Part shown: positions 33,684-42,947 of the stretch, one piece after another
Numbering within the stretch: the first letter of the stretch is position 1
How the letters are laid out: each line of letters opens with the position of its first letter
Assembly (NCBI GenBank): GCA_026125795.1
Contig: JAHCKM010000001.1
Span: 1,922,001 to 1,986,000, forward strand
Length of the DNA stretch: 64,000 bases
Origin: Burkholderiaceae bacterium
Lineage (GTDB): Bacteria; Pseudomonadota; Gammaproteobacteria; Burkholderiales; Burkholderiaceae_C
Direction: 5' to 3'
Made by a program: the position numbers and the translations under genes
Notes under the pieces: model-generated
Told to the model about the DNA's origin: nothing
The model's database searches: none
What the model saw: only the letters and a program-made list of their open reading frames with translations

Positions 33684-35758
33684 ACGGGCTGCTCAAGCAA
33701 TGGTTCGGCGCCCGTGCCGACACCGTCAAGGGCATCATTGCACCGCTGTTCATCGTGCTGGTGCTGGCGATGATGGTGCTGCCGCTGCCGCCGCTGATGC
33801 TCGACGTGCTGTTCACGTTCAACATCGCGATCGCGCTCACGGTGATGATGGTGGCCGCGCGCATGGTGCGGCCGCTGGACTTCGCCGCGTTCCCGTCGGT
33901 GCTGCTGATCACCACGCTGCTGCGCCTGTCGCTCAACGTGGCCTCCACGCGCGTGGTGCTGATGGAAGGCCACACCGGCGCCGGTGCGGCCGGCCAGGTG
34001 ATCGAGTCGTTCGGCCACTTCCTGATCGGCGGCAACTTCGCCGTCGGCCTGATCGTGTTCGCGATCCTGGTGGTGATCAACTTCATCGTCGTCACCAAGG
34101 GCGCCGAGCGCATCGCCGAGGTGGGCGCGCGTTTCACGCTCGACGCGATGCCCGGCAAGCAGATGGCGATCGACGCCGACCTCAACGCCGGCCTGATCGA
34201 CGAGACCGAGGCCAAGCGCCGCCGCGCCGAGGTGGGCGAGGAAGCCGAGTTCTTCGGCTCGATGGACGGCGCGTCCAAGTTCGTGCGCGGCGACGCGGTG
34301 GCCGGCATCCTGATCCTGATCATCAACATCGTCGGCGGCTTCATCATCGGCGTGGCGCAGCACGGCCTCTCCGCCGGCCAGGCCGCCGAGAGCTACGTCC
34401 TGCTGGCGGTGGGCGATGCGCTGGTGGCGCAGATCCCGGCGCTGCTGATCTCGGTGGCCGCGGCGATGGTGGTGTCGCGCGTTGGCAAGCAGCACGACAT
34501 CGGAACGCAGATCGGCACGCAGGTGTTCGGCTCGCCGCGTTCGCTCGGCGTGGCCGGTGCGATCGTCGGCACGCTCGGCCTGGTGCCCGGCATGCCGAAC
34601 GGCGTGTTCATCGTGATCGCGTCGGCGCTCGGCTGGCTCGCCTGGTGGCTGCATCAGCGCGAGAAGGTGCGTGCCGCGCAGGCCAAGGCGGCGCCGGCGC
34701 CGATCGCCGCGCCCAACGGCGAAGCGAGCTGGGACGATCTGCAGCCGGTCGACACGCTCGGCCTGGAGGTGGGTTACCGGCTGATCGCGCTGGTGGACAA
34801 GGAGCGCCAGGGCGACCTGCTGGCGCGCATCAAGGGCGTGCGCAAGAAGTTCGCGCAGGACGTGGGCTTCCTGCCGCCGCCGGTGCATATCCGCGACAAC
34901 CTCGAGCTCAAGCCGAGCATGTACCGCATCACGCTGCGTGGCGCGGTGGTCGGCGAAGCCGAGGCCTTTCCCGGCATGTGGCTGGCCATCAACCCGGGCG
35001 GCGCGACGCTGCAGCTGCCGGGCACACGCGTCACCGACCCGGCGTTTGGACTGCCCGCGGTGTGGATCGAGGAGCGCCAGCGCGAGCAAGCCCAAATGGC
35101 GGGCTTTACGGTGGTTGATTGCGCCACCGTCGTGGCGACCCACCTTTCACACTTGATGCAAGTGCATGCGGGCCGTCTGCTCGGCCGCGTCGAAACCCAA
35201 TCGCTCGTCGAACACGTGACCAAGCTCGCGCCCAAGCTCATCGAAGACGTGGTGCCCAAGATGGTGGGCATCGCCACCGTGCAGAAGGTGCTGCAGCTGC
35301 TGTTGGAGGAGGGCGTGCACATCCGCGACATGCGCTCGATCACCGAGTGCCTGGCCGAGCATGCCGCGACGGTGACCGATCCCGGCGAGCTGGCGCGCCG
35401 TATCCGTGTGCACCTCGCGCCGGCGATCGTGCACCAGATCTACGGCCCGGTGCGCGAGCTCGAAGTGATTGCGCTGGAGCCCGACCTCGAACGGCTGGTG
35501 ACGCAGGCGCTGACCTCGCCGCACGGTGTGGCGCTGGATCCCGGCGTGGCCGAGACGCTGTCGCGCGAGGCCGCCAACAGCGCCAAGTACCAGGAAGACA
35601 TGGGCCATCCGGCGTGCCTGCTGGTGCCCGACCCGATCCGTGCCGCGATGGCGCGCCTGCTCAAGCGCTCGGCGCCGCGCATGCGCGTGCTGAGCCACAG
35701 CGAGATCCCTGAAACCCACTCCATCCGCATCGGTGCGGTCATCGGAGGAACAGCATGA
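33680..35758 (+). CDS. flhA: Flagellar export gate protein FlhA
   Basis: FlhA is the nonameric export gate. The 692-residue protein has eight membrane helices in the first half. The FHIPEP signature region shows as MVRPLDFAAFPSVLLITTLL, RLSLNVASTRVVLMEGHTGA and GAERIAEVGARFTLDAMPGK. The large cytoplasmic domain (YRLIALVDKERQGDLLARIK; GLPAVWIEERQREQAQMAGF) completes it. Both ends overlap neighbours by ATGA, which indicates tight coupling of flhB-flhA-flhF. Confidence 0.97.
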   Translation: MNGLLKQWFGARADTVKGIIAPLFIVLVLAMMVLPLPPLMLDVLFTFNIAIALTVMMVAARMVRPLDFAAFPSVLLITTLLRLSLNVASTRVVLMEGHTGAGAAGQVIESFGHFLIGGNFAVGLIVFAILVVINFIVVTKGAERIAEVGARFTLDAMPGKQMAIDADLNAGLIDETEAKRRRAEVGEEAEFFGSMDGASKFVRGDAVAGILILIINIVGGFIIGVAQHGLSAGQAAESYVLLAVGDALVAQIPALLISVAAAMVVSRVGKQHDIGTQIGTQVFGSPRSLGVAGAIVGTLGLVPGMPNGVFIVIASALGWLAWWLHQREKVRAAQAKAAPAPIAAPNGEASWDDLQPVDTLGLEVGYRLIALVDKERQGDLLARIKGVRKKFAQDVGFLPPPVHIRDNLELKPSMYRITLRGAVVGEAEAFPGMWLAINPGGATLQLPGTRVTDPAFGLPAVWIEERQREQAQMAGFTVVDCATVVATHLSHLMQVHAGRLLGRVETQSLVEHVTKLAPKLIEDVVPKMVGIATVQKVLQLLLEEGVHIRDMRSITECLAEHAATVTDPGELARRIRVHLAPAIVHQIYGPVRELEVIALEPDLERLVTQALTSPHGVALDPGVAETLSREAANSAKYQEDMGHPACLLVPDPIRAAMARLLKRSAPRMRVLSHSEIPETHSIRIGAVIGGTA

Positions 35759-37263
35759 ACGTCAAACGCTTTATCGCTCGCAGTTCCCGCGAGGCCTTGA
35801 ACCAGGTGCGCATGGCCTTCGGGGCCGATGCCGTCGTGCTGTCCAACAAGCCGTGCGACGCCGGGGTGGAGGTGCTGGCGATGGCCCCCGAGGGTATCGC
35901 GCAGATCGAGCAGGCCGCCGAAACAGCGCCGCGCCAGGTCGCGCCCGCGCCGGCCGCCGCCACCGCAGCACCGAGCAAGCAATCCACTGCCGCCGCGCAA
36001 GCGCCGGTCGAGCAGGATGTGCAGCGCCTTGCGATGAGCACGCTGTCGTTCCAGGACTACGTGCGCGAACGCCTGCTGCGCCGCCGCCGCGCGGCGATGC
36101 AGCCCGAGGCACCCGAGACCGTGATGCCGACGTTCGAAGAGCGCGCACCGGTCGCTGCGGCGCTGCAAACGCCGACGCCGGTCACGCCGCAGCCGATGCC
36201 GCAGCCCGTGCAAGCGATCGCCGCCGCCCCGGCGATGCCGATCGCCGTGCCCGCTGCGCGCGAGCCGCTGCGCCTGCCTGAGGCGGTCCCGTCGCTCGCC
36301 GACCCCACCGCTGCGCAGCGCGAACAGGCCGCGGTGATGAACGAACTGCGCTCGATGAAGGGCCTGATCGAGGACCGCTTCAGCGCGCTCGCGTTCATGG
36401 AACAACTGCATCGCAACCCGCGGCAGTCCAGCCTGAGCCAGCGCCTGCTGGAGTCGGGCTTCTCGCCGGCGCTGGTGCGCAAGCTGGTCGAGCACCTGCC
36501 GGCCGACGCCACCGACGAGATCGCCTGGGCGCAAGGCGTGCTGTCGCGCAACCTGCAAAGCGACGAGGCCTCGCTGCCGATCGAGGATCTGGGCGGCGTC
36601 TACGCGCTGATCGGTGCCACCGGCGTTGGCAAGACCACCAGCACCGCGAAGATCGCCGCGTCGTTCGCGGCACGCCACGGCGTGGCGAACCTCGGCCTGA
36701 TCACGCTCGATGCCTATCGCATGGCGGCGCACGAACAGCTGCGCGCCTACGGCCGCATCCTCGGCGTGCCGGTGCACACGGCGCACGACCGCGCATCGCT
36801 CGACGATCTGCTGGAGCTGCTGGCCGGCAAGAAGCTGGTGCTGATCGACACCGCCGGCATGGCGCAGCGCGACCAGCGCACGCGCGAGCTGCTCGACATG
36901 CTGGCGCACCGCGCGATCCAGCGCCTGCTGGTGGTCAACGCCGCGTCGCAGGGCGAGACCATCGAAGACGTGATGCAGGCCTACGGGGCCGCAGGCTGCC
37001 GCGGTGCCGTGCTGTCCAAGATCGACGAGGCGGTGAAGATCGCACCCGCGCTCGATGCGCTGATCCGCCACAAGCTGCGCGTGGTCGGCGTGGCCAACGG
37101 CCAGCGCGTGCCCGAAGACTGGCACCGCCTGTCGTCGCAGGCACTGGTGCAGCGCGCGCTGCGTCCGGTGTCGAGCCCGGCCTGGCGTGTCGAGCCGGCC
37201 GAAGTCAACCTGCTGTTCGCCGCCGCGCAGCGCAGCGCGATGCCGGCCGCGGCCTGGCGTTGA
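35755..37263 (+). CDS. flhF: Flagellar SRP-type GTPase FlhF
   Basis: FlhF is an SRP-family GTPase that marks the pole and sets flagellar placement. The 502-residue protein has the N-terminal B domain (VKRFIARSSREALNQVRMAF), an Ala/Pro-rich linker and the NG domain. G1 is GATGVGKTTSTAKIAASF near residue 286, followed by LITLDAYRMAAHEQL, LIDTAGMAQRDQRT and SKIDEAVKI. Its presence suggests polar flagella. The FlhG-like regulator follows 11 bases downstream. Confidence 0.96.
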   Translation: MNVKRFIARSSREALNQVRMAFGADAVVLSNKPCDAGVEVLAMAPEGIAQIEQAAETAPRQVAPAPAAATAAPSKQSTAAAQAPVEQDVQRLAMSTLSFQDYVRERLLRRRRAAMQPEAPETVMPTFEERAPVAAALQTPTPVTPQPMPQPVQAIAAAPAMPIAVPAAREPLRLPEAVPSLADPTAAQREQAAVMNELRSMKGLIEDRFSALAFMEQLHRNPRQSSLSQRLLESGFSPALVRKLVEHLPADATDEIAWAQGVLSRNLQSDEASLPIEDLGGVYALIGATGVGKTTSTAKIAASFAARHGVANLGLITLDAYRMAAHEQLRAYGRILGVPVHTAHDRASLDDLLELLAGKKLVLIDTAGMAQRDQRTRELLDMLAHRAIQRLLVVNAASQGETIEDVMQAYGAAGCRGAVLSKIDEAVKIAPALDALIRHKLRVVGVANGQRVPEDWHRLSSQALVQRALRPVSSPAWRVEPAEVNLLFAAAQRSAMPAAAWR

Positions 37264-37274
37264 GAGGTACGTCG

Positions 37275-38042
37275 ATGAGCCCCGCGTTTGGCACTTCCTC
37301 CCACGCTGACCAGGCCGCCGGCCTGCGCCGCATGTTCGGCGCGTCGCGCAAGCAATTCATCGCACTGGCGCACAACGACCAGGTCGAGCAGAGCGCGCTG
37401 GTGATCGACCGCCTGTGCGGTGCAGCGGCCGCCCTCGGCCTGCACACGCTGGTGGTTGACGCCGCCGACAACGCGCCCGCGCCGCACGAGATGGCGCTGA
37501 TCGACCTGCCGTCGTGCATCGAGGCGCTGTCCGACGACGTGTCGTACGTGGCTGCGCGCGGCCTGCCGATCCGCCATGTCGATTCCCAAGGGCGTTGCGG
37601 CGGATTCCTCGATGCGCTGCAGGCCGCGGCGCCGCAGGCCGATCTGGTGCTGGTGCACGCCGGCACGGTGGACCTGACGCGGCTGTTCTCGCACCAGCGG
37701 CTGCGTCCGCTTCTGGTGGGCGCCGACACGCCGCGCGCGATGACCGAGGCCTACGCCACGCTCAAGCGGCTGGCACAACGCCCCGGCTGGCTGGCGCACG
37801 ACCTGTTGATCGTGGCCGACCCGCACGGGCCGCGCACGGCGCGGCTGGGCGAGAGCCTGGCCGAATGCGCCGAGCGCTTTCTCGGTGCGGCGATCCACGA
37901 TTGTGTGGTGATCGATCCGCGCACCGAGCCGCAGGCCGCCGATGCGCGCCTGGTGCACCTGCTGCGCGCGCAGATGGCGCAAGACCTGCTGCACGACAGC
38001 GCGTTGACGCCGCTGGCGCAACCCGCGCCGGCGGTGCACTGA
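37275..38042 (+). CDS. flhG: FlhG/FleN-like protein lacking the P-loop
   Basis: By position, length (255 residues) and fold this is the MinD-like FlhG that limits flagellar number. The N-terminal FlhF-activating motif is present (ADQAAGLRRM, DQAxxLR). The deviant Walker A expected next (KGGVGKT) is absent: the segment reads QFIALAHNDQVEQSALVIDR. The following strands (LHTLVVDAAD; ADLVLVHAGTVDLTRLF) keep the Rossmann-like pattern. ATP-driven dimerisation is therefore unlikely, though FlhF GTPase stimulation may persist. Start is ATG at 37275; the next gene is fliA. Confidence 0.82.
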   Translation: MSPAFGTSSHADQAAGLRRMFGASRKQFIALAHNDQVEQSALVIDRLCGAAAALGLHTLVVDAADNAPAPHEMALIDLPSCIEALSDDVSYVAARGLPIRHVDSQGRCGGFLDALQAAAPQADLVLVHAGTVDLTRLFSHQRLRPLLVGADTPRAMTEAYATLKRLAQRPGWLAHDLLIVADPHGPRTARLGESLAECAERFLGAAIHDCVVIDPRTEPQAADARLVHLLRAQMAQDLLHDSALTPLAQPAPAVH

Positions 38043-38084
38043 CCGAATCTGTTGTTGAAACGAAGACTCGCGGAGAGCCTTTTC

Positions 38085-38798
38085 ATGTACACCGCCAAGG
38101 GCCAGCTATCGGACTCCAACGTCCTGCTCAAGCAGTACAGCCCGCTGGTGCGCCGCCTCGCGCACCAGATGATCGCCAAGCTGCCGGCCAACGTCGAACT
38201 CGACGACCTGATCCAGGTCGGCATGATCGGCCTCAACGATGCGCTGTCGCGCTTCGACGCGGCGCAGGGCGTGCAGTTCGAGACCTTCGCCACCCAGCGC
38301 ATCCGAGGCGCGATGCTCGACGAGCTGCGCGGTGGCGACTGGATGAGCCGCGGCGATCGGCGCCACCAGCGCGCGATCGAATCGGCGGTGCACAAGCTGG
38401 AGCAGAAACTGCAGCGCGCGCCCAACGAAAGCGAGATCGCCGACGAGATGGGCATGATGCTGGCCGACTACCAGGAGCTGCTCGGCAAGGTCCGCGGCAC
38501 GCAGCTGTTCTACCTGGAGGACTTGTCGGGGGAGGACGGCGACGACTTCCTCGACCGCCACGTCGCCGACGAGGGCGCCAATCCGCTCGACATGCTGCAG
38601 GACCTGCGCATGCGCGAGGCGCTGGTCGACGCGATCGGCAAGCTGCCCGAGCGCGAGCAGCACGTGATGAGCATGTACTACGAGCACGACATGAACCTCA
38701 AGGAGATCGCGGCCGTGCTCGGCGTCACCGAGAGCCGCATCTGCCAGCTGCACAGCCAGTCGATCGCGCGCCTGCGCAGCAAGCTGCGCCAGTGGTGA
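38085..38798 (+). CDS. fliA: Flagellar sigma factor FliA (sigma-28)
   Basis: FliA directs RNA polymerase to late flagellar promoters. The 237-residue protein contains region 2 (HQMIAKLPANVELDDLIQVG; FETFATQRIRGAMLDELRG), region 3 and a region 4 helix-turn-helix (LKEIAAVLGVTESRICQLHS). CGGAGAG precedes the ATG at 38085. The cognate motif is seen at seven sites in this window, and the anti-sigma factor FlgM is also encoded here. Confidence 0.97.
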   Translation: MYTAKGQLSDSNVLLKQYSPLVRRLAHQMIAKLPANVELDDLIQVGMIGLNDALSRFDAAQGVQFETFATQRIRGAMLDELRGGDWMSRGDRRHQRAIESAVHKLEQKLQRAPNESEIADEMGMMLADYQELLGKVRGTQLFYLEDLSGEDGDDFLDRHVADEGANPLDMLQDLRMREALVDAIGKLPEREQHVMSMYYEHDMNLKEIAAVLGVTESRICQLHSQSIARLRSKLRQW

Positions 38799-38842
38799 CG
38801 AGACGAGCACGAAGCAACAACCCACTTTTTGCGAGCAATGCC

Positions 38843-40195
38843 ATGTTTGCTCTATTTCGCAAGACCCAGGATCCCGAACCGCAGAGCGTCAGCCATGCGC
38901 AGCCGGCCGACGGCCCCGATGCGCGCGCGCTGATCAACGGCATCAACCGCGAGGCCTCGACGCTCGGGCGCGACGCCGCCGAAGTGCGTGGAGCGATCGA
39001 CGACACCATCAAGGCCGCCGGCGCGCAGGCGCAGCAGGTGCAGGCGCTGGCGCGCCAGCTCGGCGAGATCACCCAGGGCCAGCACGCCATCGTGGAGGAG
39101 ACGGGCGCCGGCGCACAAGCGGTGGAACGGGCGCGCGAGGCCATCCACACCGTGGGTGGCGAGGTGTCGGGCATCGTCTCCACGCTGCGCGACGTGTCGC
39201 AGGCGGCCGGGCAGATCACCAAGATCGCGCTGCAGACGCGGCTGGTGGCGTTCAACGCGTCGGTCGAGGCCAAACGGGCCGGCGAGGCCGGGCGCGGCTT
39301 CAGCGTGGTGGCCGACGCGGTACGCGAACTGGCGCAGAAGGTCGACGAGTCGTCACGCAACATCATGGAAACCGTGGGCCAGCTCGACTCCCGAATCGAG
39401 GCGTTGGCGCGCGAGATCCAGCGCCGCGACGACGGCCAGGGCCAGGGCGCCGTGCACCAGGCGCTCGACGAACTCGTGCAGGGTGTCGAGCGCATCAACG
39501 CCGCTGCCGCCAAGAGCCAGGAGATGTGCGGCGGCCTCGATCGGCGCATGGGCGAGATCGAGCGCGAGATGCTCGGCACCAACACCACGCTGTCGTCGGC
39601 GATGCAGCGCACGGAAGCGTTCCTGCGCGTGTCCGAGCGCATGATCGAGGTGACGGCCGCATGCGGCATCGAGACCGCCGACTCCAGGTTCATCAGCGCG
39701 GCGCAGGACGCGGCCGGTCGTATCGCGGCGTTGCTGTCGCAGGCCGTGCAACAGGGCCAGGCGACGCTGGACGAGCTGTTCGACGAGCAGTACGTGCCGA
39801 TCGCGGGCACCGACCCGCAGCAGCACATCACGCGCTTCGCCAAGCTGGCCGACCGCCTGTTTCCCGCGGTGCAGGAGCAGATGCTCGGCTTCGACCCGCA
39901 GATCGTGTTCTGCATCGCGAGCGACCGCAACGGCTACATCGCCTGCCACAACCAGAAGTACAACCACCCTCAGCGCTCGGGCGACGTGGTGTGGAACACC
40001 GCCAACTGCCGCAACCGTCGCATCTTCAACGACCGCACGGGCCTGGCCTCGGCGCGCAACACCAAGCCGTTCCTGCTGCAGACCTACCGGCGCGACATGG
40101 GCGGCGGCCAGTTCGTCCTTCTCAAGGAAGCGGCCGCACCGATCTCGGTAAACGGCCGGCACTGGGGCGGACTGCGCCTCGCCTACCGGTTCTAG
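38843..40195 (+). CDS. Soluble methyl-accepting chemotaxis protein with C-terminal sensor domain
   Basis: The 450-residue product has no membrane segment. Its N-terminal half is a chemoreceptor signalling hairpin (ITKIALQTRLVAFNASVEAK; RAGEAGRGFSVVADAVRELA). The C-terminal 110 residues form a Cache/PDC-like sensor (FDPQIVFCIASDRNGYIACH; RNTKPFLLQTYRRDMGGGQF). This order, signalling first and sensor last, is the reverse of standard receptors but occurs in Burkholderiales. It probably joins cytoplasmic receptor arrays; the ligand is unknown. It begins 44 bases after fliA and may be in the same transcript. Confidence 0.85.
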   Translation: MFALFRKTQDPEPQSVSHAQPADGPDARALINGINREASTLGRDAAEVRGAIDDTIKAAGAQAQQVQALARQLGEITQGQHAIVEETGAGAQAVERAREAIHTVGGEVSGIVSTLRDVSQAAGQITKIALQTRLVAFNASVEAKRAGEAGRGFSVVADAVRELAQKVDESSRNIMETVGQLDSRIEALAREIQRRDDGQGQGAVHQALDELVQGVERINAAAAKSQEMCGGLDRRMGEIEREMLGTNTTLSSAMQRTEAFLRVSERMIEVTAACGIETADSRFISAAQDAAGRIAALLSQAVQQGQATLDELFDEQYVPIAGTDPQQHITRFAKLADRLFPAVQEQMLGFDPQIVFCIASDRNGYIACHNQKYNHPQRSGDVVWNTANCRNRRIFNDRTGLASARNTKPFLLQTYRRDMGGGQFVLLKEAAAPISVNGRHWGGLRLAYRF

Positions 40196-40229
40196 GCGCC
40201 GAAAGAATCGCTGCGCGATCGTTCGGCGC
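40196..40229. terminator. Bidirectional hairpin between convergent genes
   Basis: GCGCCGAA (40196-40203) pairs with TTCGGCGC (40222-40229), with an inner ATCGC/GCGAT stem. It fills exactly the space between the chemoreceptor stop and the kinase stop on the other strand. No T-run. Confidence 0.55.
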
Positions 40230-42398
40230 TCAAGCGGCGATCTCGCGCGACGGTGCAACCGTCGAATCGAGCGGCTGCGGCTGCGACACGTCGGGCAGCG
40301 TACCGGCGATCGTGCTGTTGGCCGCCTCGCGCGAGCCCAGGCTGAACTCGAAGCAAGCGCCCTGGCCCAGGTCGCCGATGGCGCGAATGGCGCCGCCGTG
40401 GCGCTGCACGATGCGCTGCACGATGGTCAAACCGATGCCGGTGCCCTGGAACTCGTGATCATCGTGCAGCCGGTGAAATGGCTGGAACAGGCGCGATGCG
40501 CGCGCGGCATCAAAGCCGGCCCCGTTGTCGCGCACCTGGAACACGAGCTGGCCGTTGGGCCCGAGCACGCTGCACAGCGCCACCACCGCGTCGGGCGTGC
40601 GGCGGGTGAACTTGGCGGCGTTGCCCAGCAGATTGGCCAGCACGATGCGCATCTGGCTTTCGCTGGCCCAGGCGGTGAGGCCCGGTTCGATCTGCCAGCG
40701 CACCGGTGCCACGCGCTCCACCGGGGGCAGCGTGTTGATCACTTCTTCGGCCAGCCGGCTCAGGTCGACCGGCGCGCGTTCGATCGCCTCGCTGGAGCTG
40801 CGTGCCAGCGCCAGCAGCGCCTCAAGCGTGGTGAGCATCTCCTGCGTGGCGCGCACCTGCAGGTCGAGCAGCTCGTTGACCTCGGACCCGCCGTGTTCGG
40901 CCAGGCGCCGGCGCAGCAGTTCAGCCAGCCCCTGCACATGGCCGATGGGCGTGCGCAGCTCGTGCGCCAGGTGGCGCGCAAAGGCCTCGAGATCCCGATT
41001 GGCAAACTCGAGCTCGCGCGTGCGCGCGGCCACCGCCGATTGCAGCTGGCGGTTGTGCTGCACCAGCATCTGCTCGGCCTTCTTGCGCAGCGTGATGTCG
41101 CGGCCGACCCCGTGGTAGCCGAGGAAGCGGCCGTTCTCGTCGAAGCGGGGTGCGCCGCTGACCGACACCCACAGCGCGGTGCCGTCGTTGCGCACGATCT
41201 GGAACTCCAGCGCATGGAACGGCCGGCCGGCATCCATGTCGGCACGGTGCGCGCGCCACTGCGCCTCGGTGAGCGCCTGCGGGTACAGCTCCCAGCGCGT
41301 GCGGCCCTCGGCCACCTCGGCCAACTGGCCGAGCCGGCGGCGCTGCTCTTCGTTGGGCTGCATGAAGCGGTGCTCGGCATCGGTGATCCAGTACCAGTCG
41401 GCCGACAGCCCGGCCAGCACCGCGTAGCGCTGCTCGCTCGCCTGCAGGCGGCGGAACGACTCCTTGTGCACCGTGATGTCATGCCCCACGCCTTCGTAGC
41501 CGGAGAAGCGGCCGTCGCGGTGGTAACGCGGCCGCCCGCTGAGCGACATCCAGCCGCGTGCGCGCCCGCCCAGGCCATCGACCTCGAACTCGAGCTCGCG
41601 AAAGCTCTCTTGCCGATCGAGCATCTGATTGAACGCGGCCCAGCCGCCGATCGGCGGGTGTACGAAGCCCAGCTCGTCGTGTCGGCGCCCGAGCACATCG
41701 CCCAGCGCACGATCGGCCGGCTTAACCATCGGTGCCTCGGCCGACAGCGACGACAGGCGATGGCGCTCGTCGGACTCCCAGTACCACTCCTGCGACAGCT
41801 CCACGCGCGCCTGCCAGCGGCGCTCCTGCTCGCCCATCACGCCTTCGACCTGATTGGCCAGGTCGCCGAAGGCCGAAGGCTCGGCCGGCGGCGTTTCTCG
41901 CATGCGTTCCACCGCCTGTCGCCACGCTCCGCGCTGCAACTCGCGCGCGGTGCGGCGCAACGTGTCGGCCGCCAGCTTGCGCGCGCGGCGTTGCACCAGC
42001 ACCAGCGAGATCAGCGCGCCGAATGCGAGGGCGGAGGGGAACAGCACGATGAACAGCTGCGTGCGCGCGCGTTCATCGAGGCCCGGGCCGGCGAGCAGCG
42101 GAACCACCGCGGCCAGCGCCACCGCCACCGCCACGCCGCACAGCACGCCGAGAGCCCAGCTCATCTGCTTCAGGCGTGCCGAGGTGGAGGTGCGCGCCGC
42201 ATCGGCCGGCGAGGTGTGCGGCCACGGCATGGTTTCGGCGGTGGATGGCGTGGGCCGCGACGAGCGCGACGGACGCGTGGACGGTCGACTGGGTCTGCTT
42301 TCTGAGGCCACCAGGTGTCCTGACTCCAATGCCGGTTGCTGCAAGCAGCGCGGTCGCTCCCCTTCGACCGCTTGAAAGCGATTGTCACACGATTGCAT
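40230..42398 (-). CDS. Membrane sensor histidine kinase with two PAS domains
   Basis: The product is up to 722 residues. Two membrane helices (ALGVLCGVAVAVALAAVVPL; LFIVLFPSALAFGALISLVL) are followed by two similar PAS domains. Each ends in a GVGxDIT motif (YEGVGHDITVHKE; YHGVGRDITLRKK). A HisKA with AHELRTPIGH (His about residue 479) and a HATPase domain (NLLGNAAKF, DNGAGFDAARA, GTGIGLTIVQRIV) complete it. There is no receiver and no neighbouring regulator, so the partner is unknown. The start is uncertain because the first about 55 residues are low-complexity. Confidence 0.85.
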   Translation of the reverse strand: MQSCDNRFQAVEGERPRCLQQPALESGHLVASESRPSRPSTRPSRSSRPTPSTAETMPWPHTSPADAARTSTSARLKQMSWALGVLCGVAVAVALAAVVPLLAGPGLDERARTQLFIVLFPSALAFGALISLVLVQRRARKLAADTLRRTARELQRGAWRQAVERMRETPPAEPSAFGDLANQVEGVMGEQERRWQARVELSQEWYWESDERHRLSSLSAEAPMVKPADRALGDVLGRRHDELGFVHPPIGGWAAFNQMLDRQESFRELEFEVDGLGGRARGWMSLSGRPRYHRDGRFSGYEGVGHDITVHKESFRRLQASEQRYAVLAGLSADWYWITDAEHRFMQPNEEQRRRLGQLAEVAEGRTRWELYPQALTEAQWRAHRADMDAGRPFHALEFQIVRNDGTALWVSVSGAPRFDENGRFLGYHGVGRDITLRKKAEQMLVQHNRQLQSAVAARTRELEFANRDLEAFARHLAHELRTPIGHVQGLAELLRRRLAEHGGSEVNELLDLQVRATQEMLTTLEALLALARSSSEAIERAPVDLSRLAEEVINTLPPVERVAPVRWQIEPGLTAWASESQMRIVLANLLGNAAKFTRRTPDAVVALCSVLGPNGQLVFQVRDNGAGFDAARASRLFQPFHRLHDDHEFQGTGIGLTIVQRIVQRHGGAIRAIGDLGQGACFEFSLGSREAANSTIAGTLPDVSQPQPLDSTVAPSREIAA

Positions 42399-42510
42399 GC
42401 GTTCATCGCAGGCCGATGCAACGCGTGGCGGCCACGCGACTCAGGGAGCGGGTCTTCACGCATCCACCGTTGCGCGCAGGCGCACACGGCACAGATACAG
42501 CCGTCGCGGC

Positions 42511-42930
42511 TCAGGCCTTCAGTGCGCCTGCGTTGGCGCGACGCGGCGTGTGCGTGCCGTCGGCGCCGTACACCGCAACGGCCGATGTCGGGATCAGCAC
42601 GTCGATCGCGCGGTCGAGCGCGGCGGTGGCACGCGCCAGCGCATCGCGTTGCGCCGCCACCTGGGCACCGGCCAGCGCGAGGCGGCGGCGCAGGTCCAGC
42701 GGCGTGGCGCCGTGGCGTGCGGCGTGACGAAAGCGCTCGAGCGCCTGCGACAGCGCACGCTGCAGCGCTGCGGCATGCAGCTCGATGCAGCGCATGTCGC
42801 GTGCGCCGAGCGCGGCCTGCAGATCATCCAGGTGCTGTTCCACGCGCTGCAGCACGGCTTCGAGTTCGTTGTCGGAAACGACTGCGCCCGCGTGCGTCGC
42901 GGGCGTCAGTTGCACGGCCGGCTGGCCCAT
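42511..42930 (-). CDS. flgN: Flagellar export chaperone FlgN
   Basis: FlgN is the export chaperone for the hook-filament junction proteins FlgK and FlgL. The 139-residue helical product (SDNELEAVLQRVEQHLDDLQ; AALQRALSQALERFRHAARH) fits in size and position behind flgM. The family is poorly conserved, so the call leans on context. A short disordered tail rich in Arg and Ala ends the protein. Confidence 0.82.
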   Translation of the reverse strand: MGQPAVQLTPATHAGAVVSDNELEAVLQRVEQHLDDLQAALGARDMRCIELHAAALQRALSQALERFRHAARHGATPLDLRRRLALAGAQVAAQRDALARATAALDRAIDVLIPTSAVAVYGADGTHTPRRANAGALKA

Positions 42931-42947
42931 CGGATGCGCCGCGCCGT

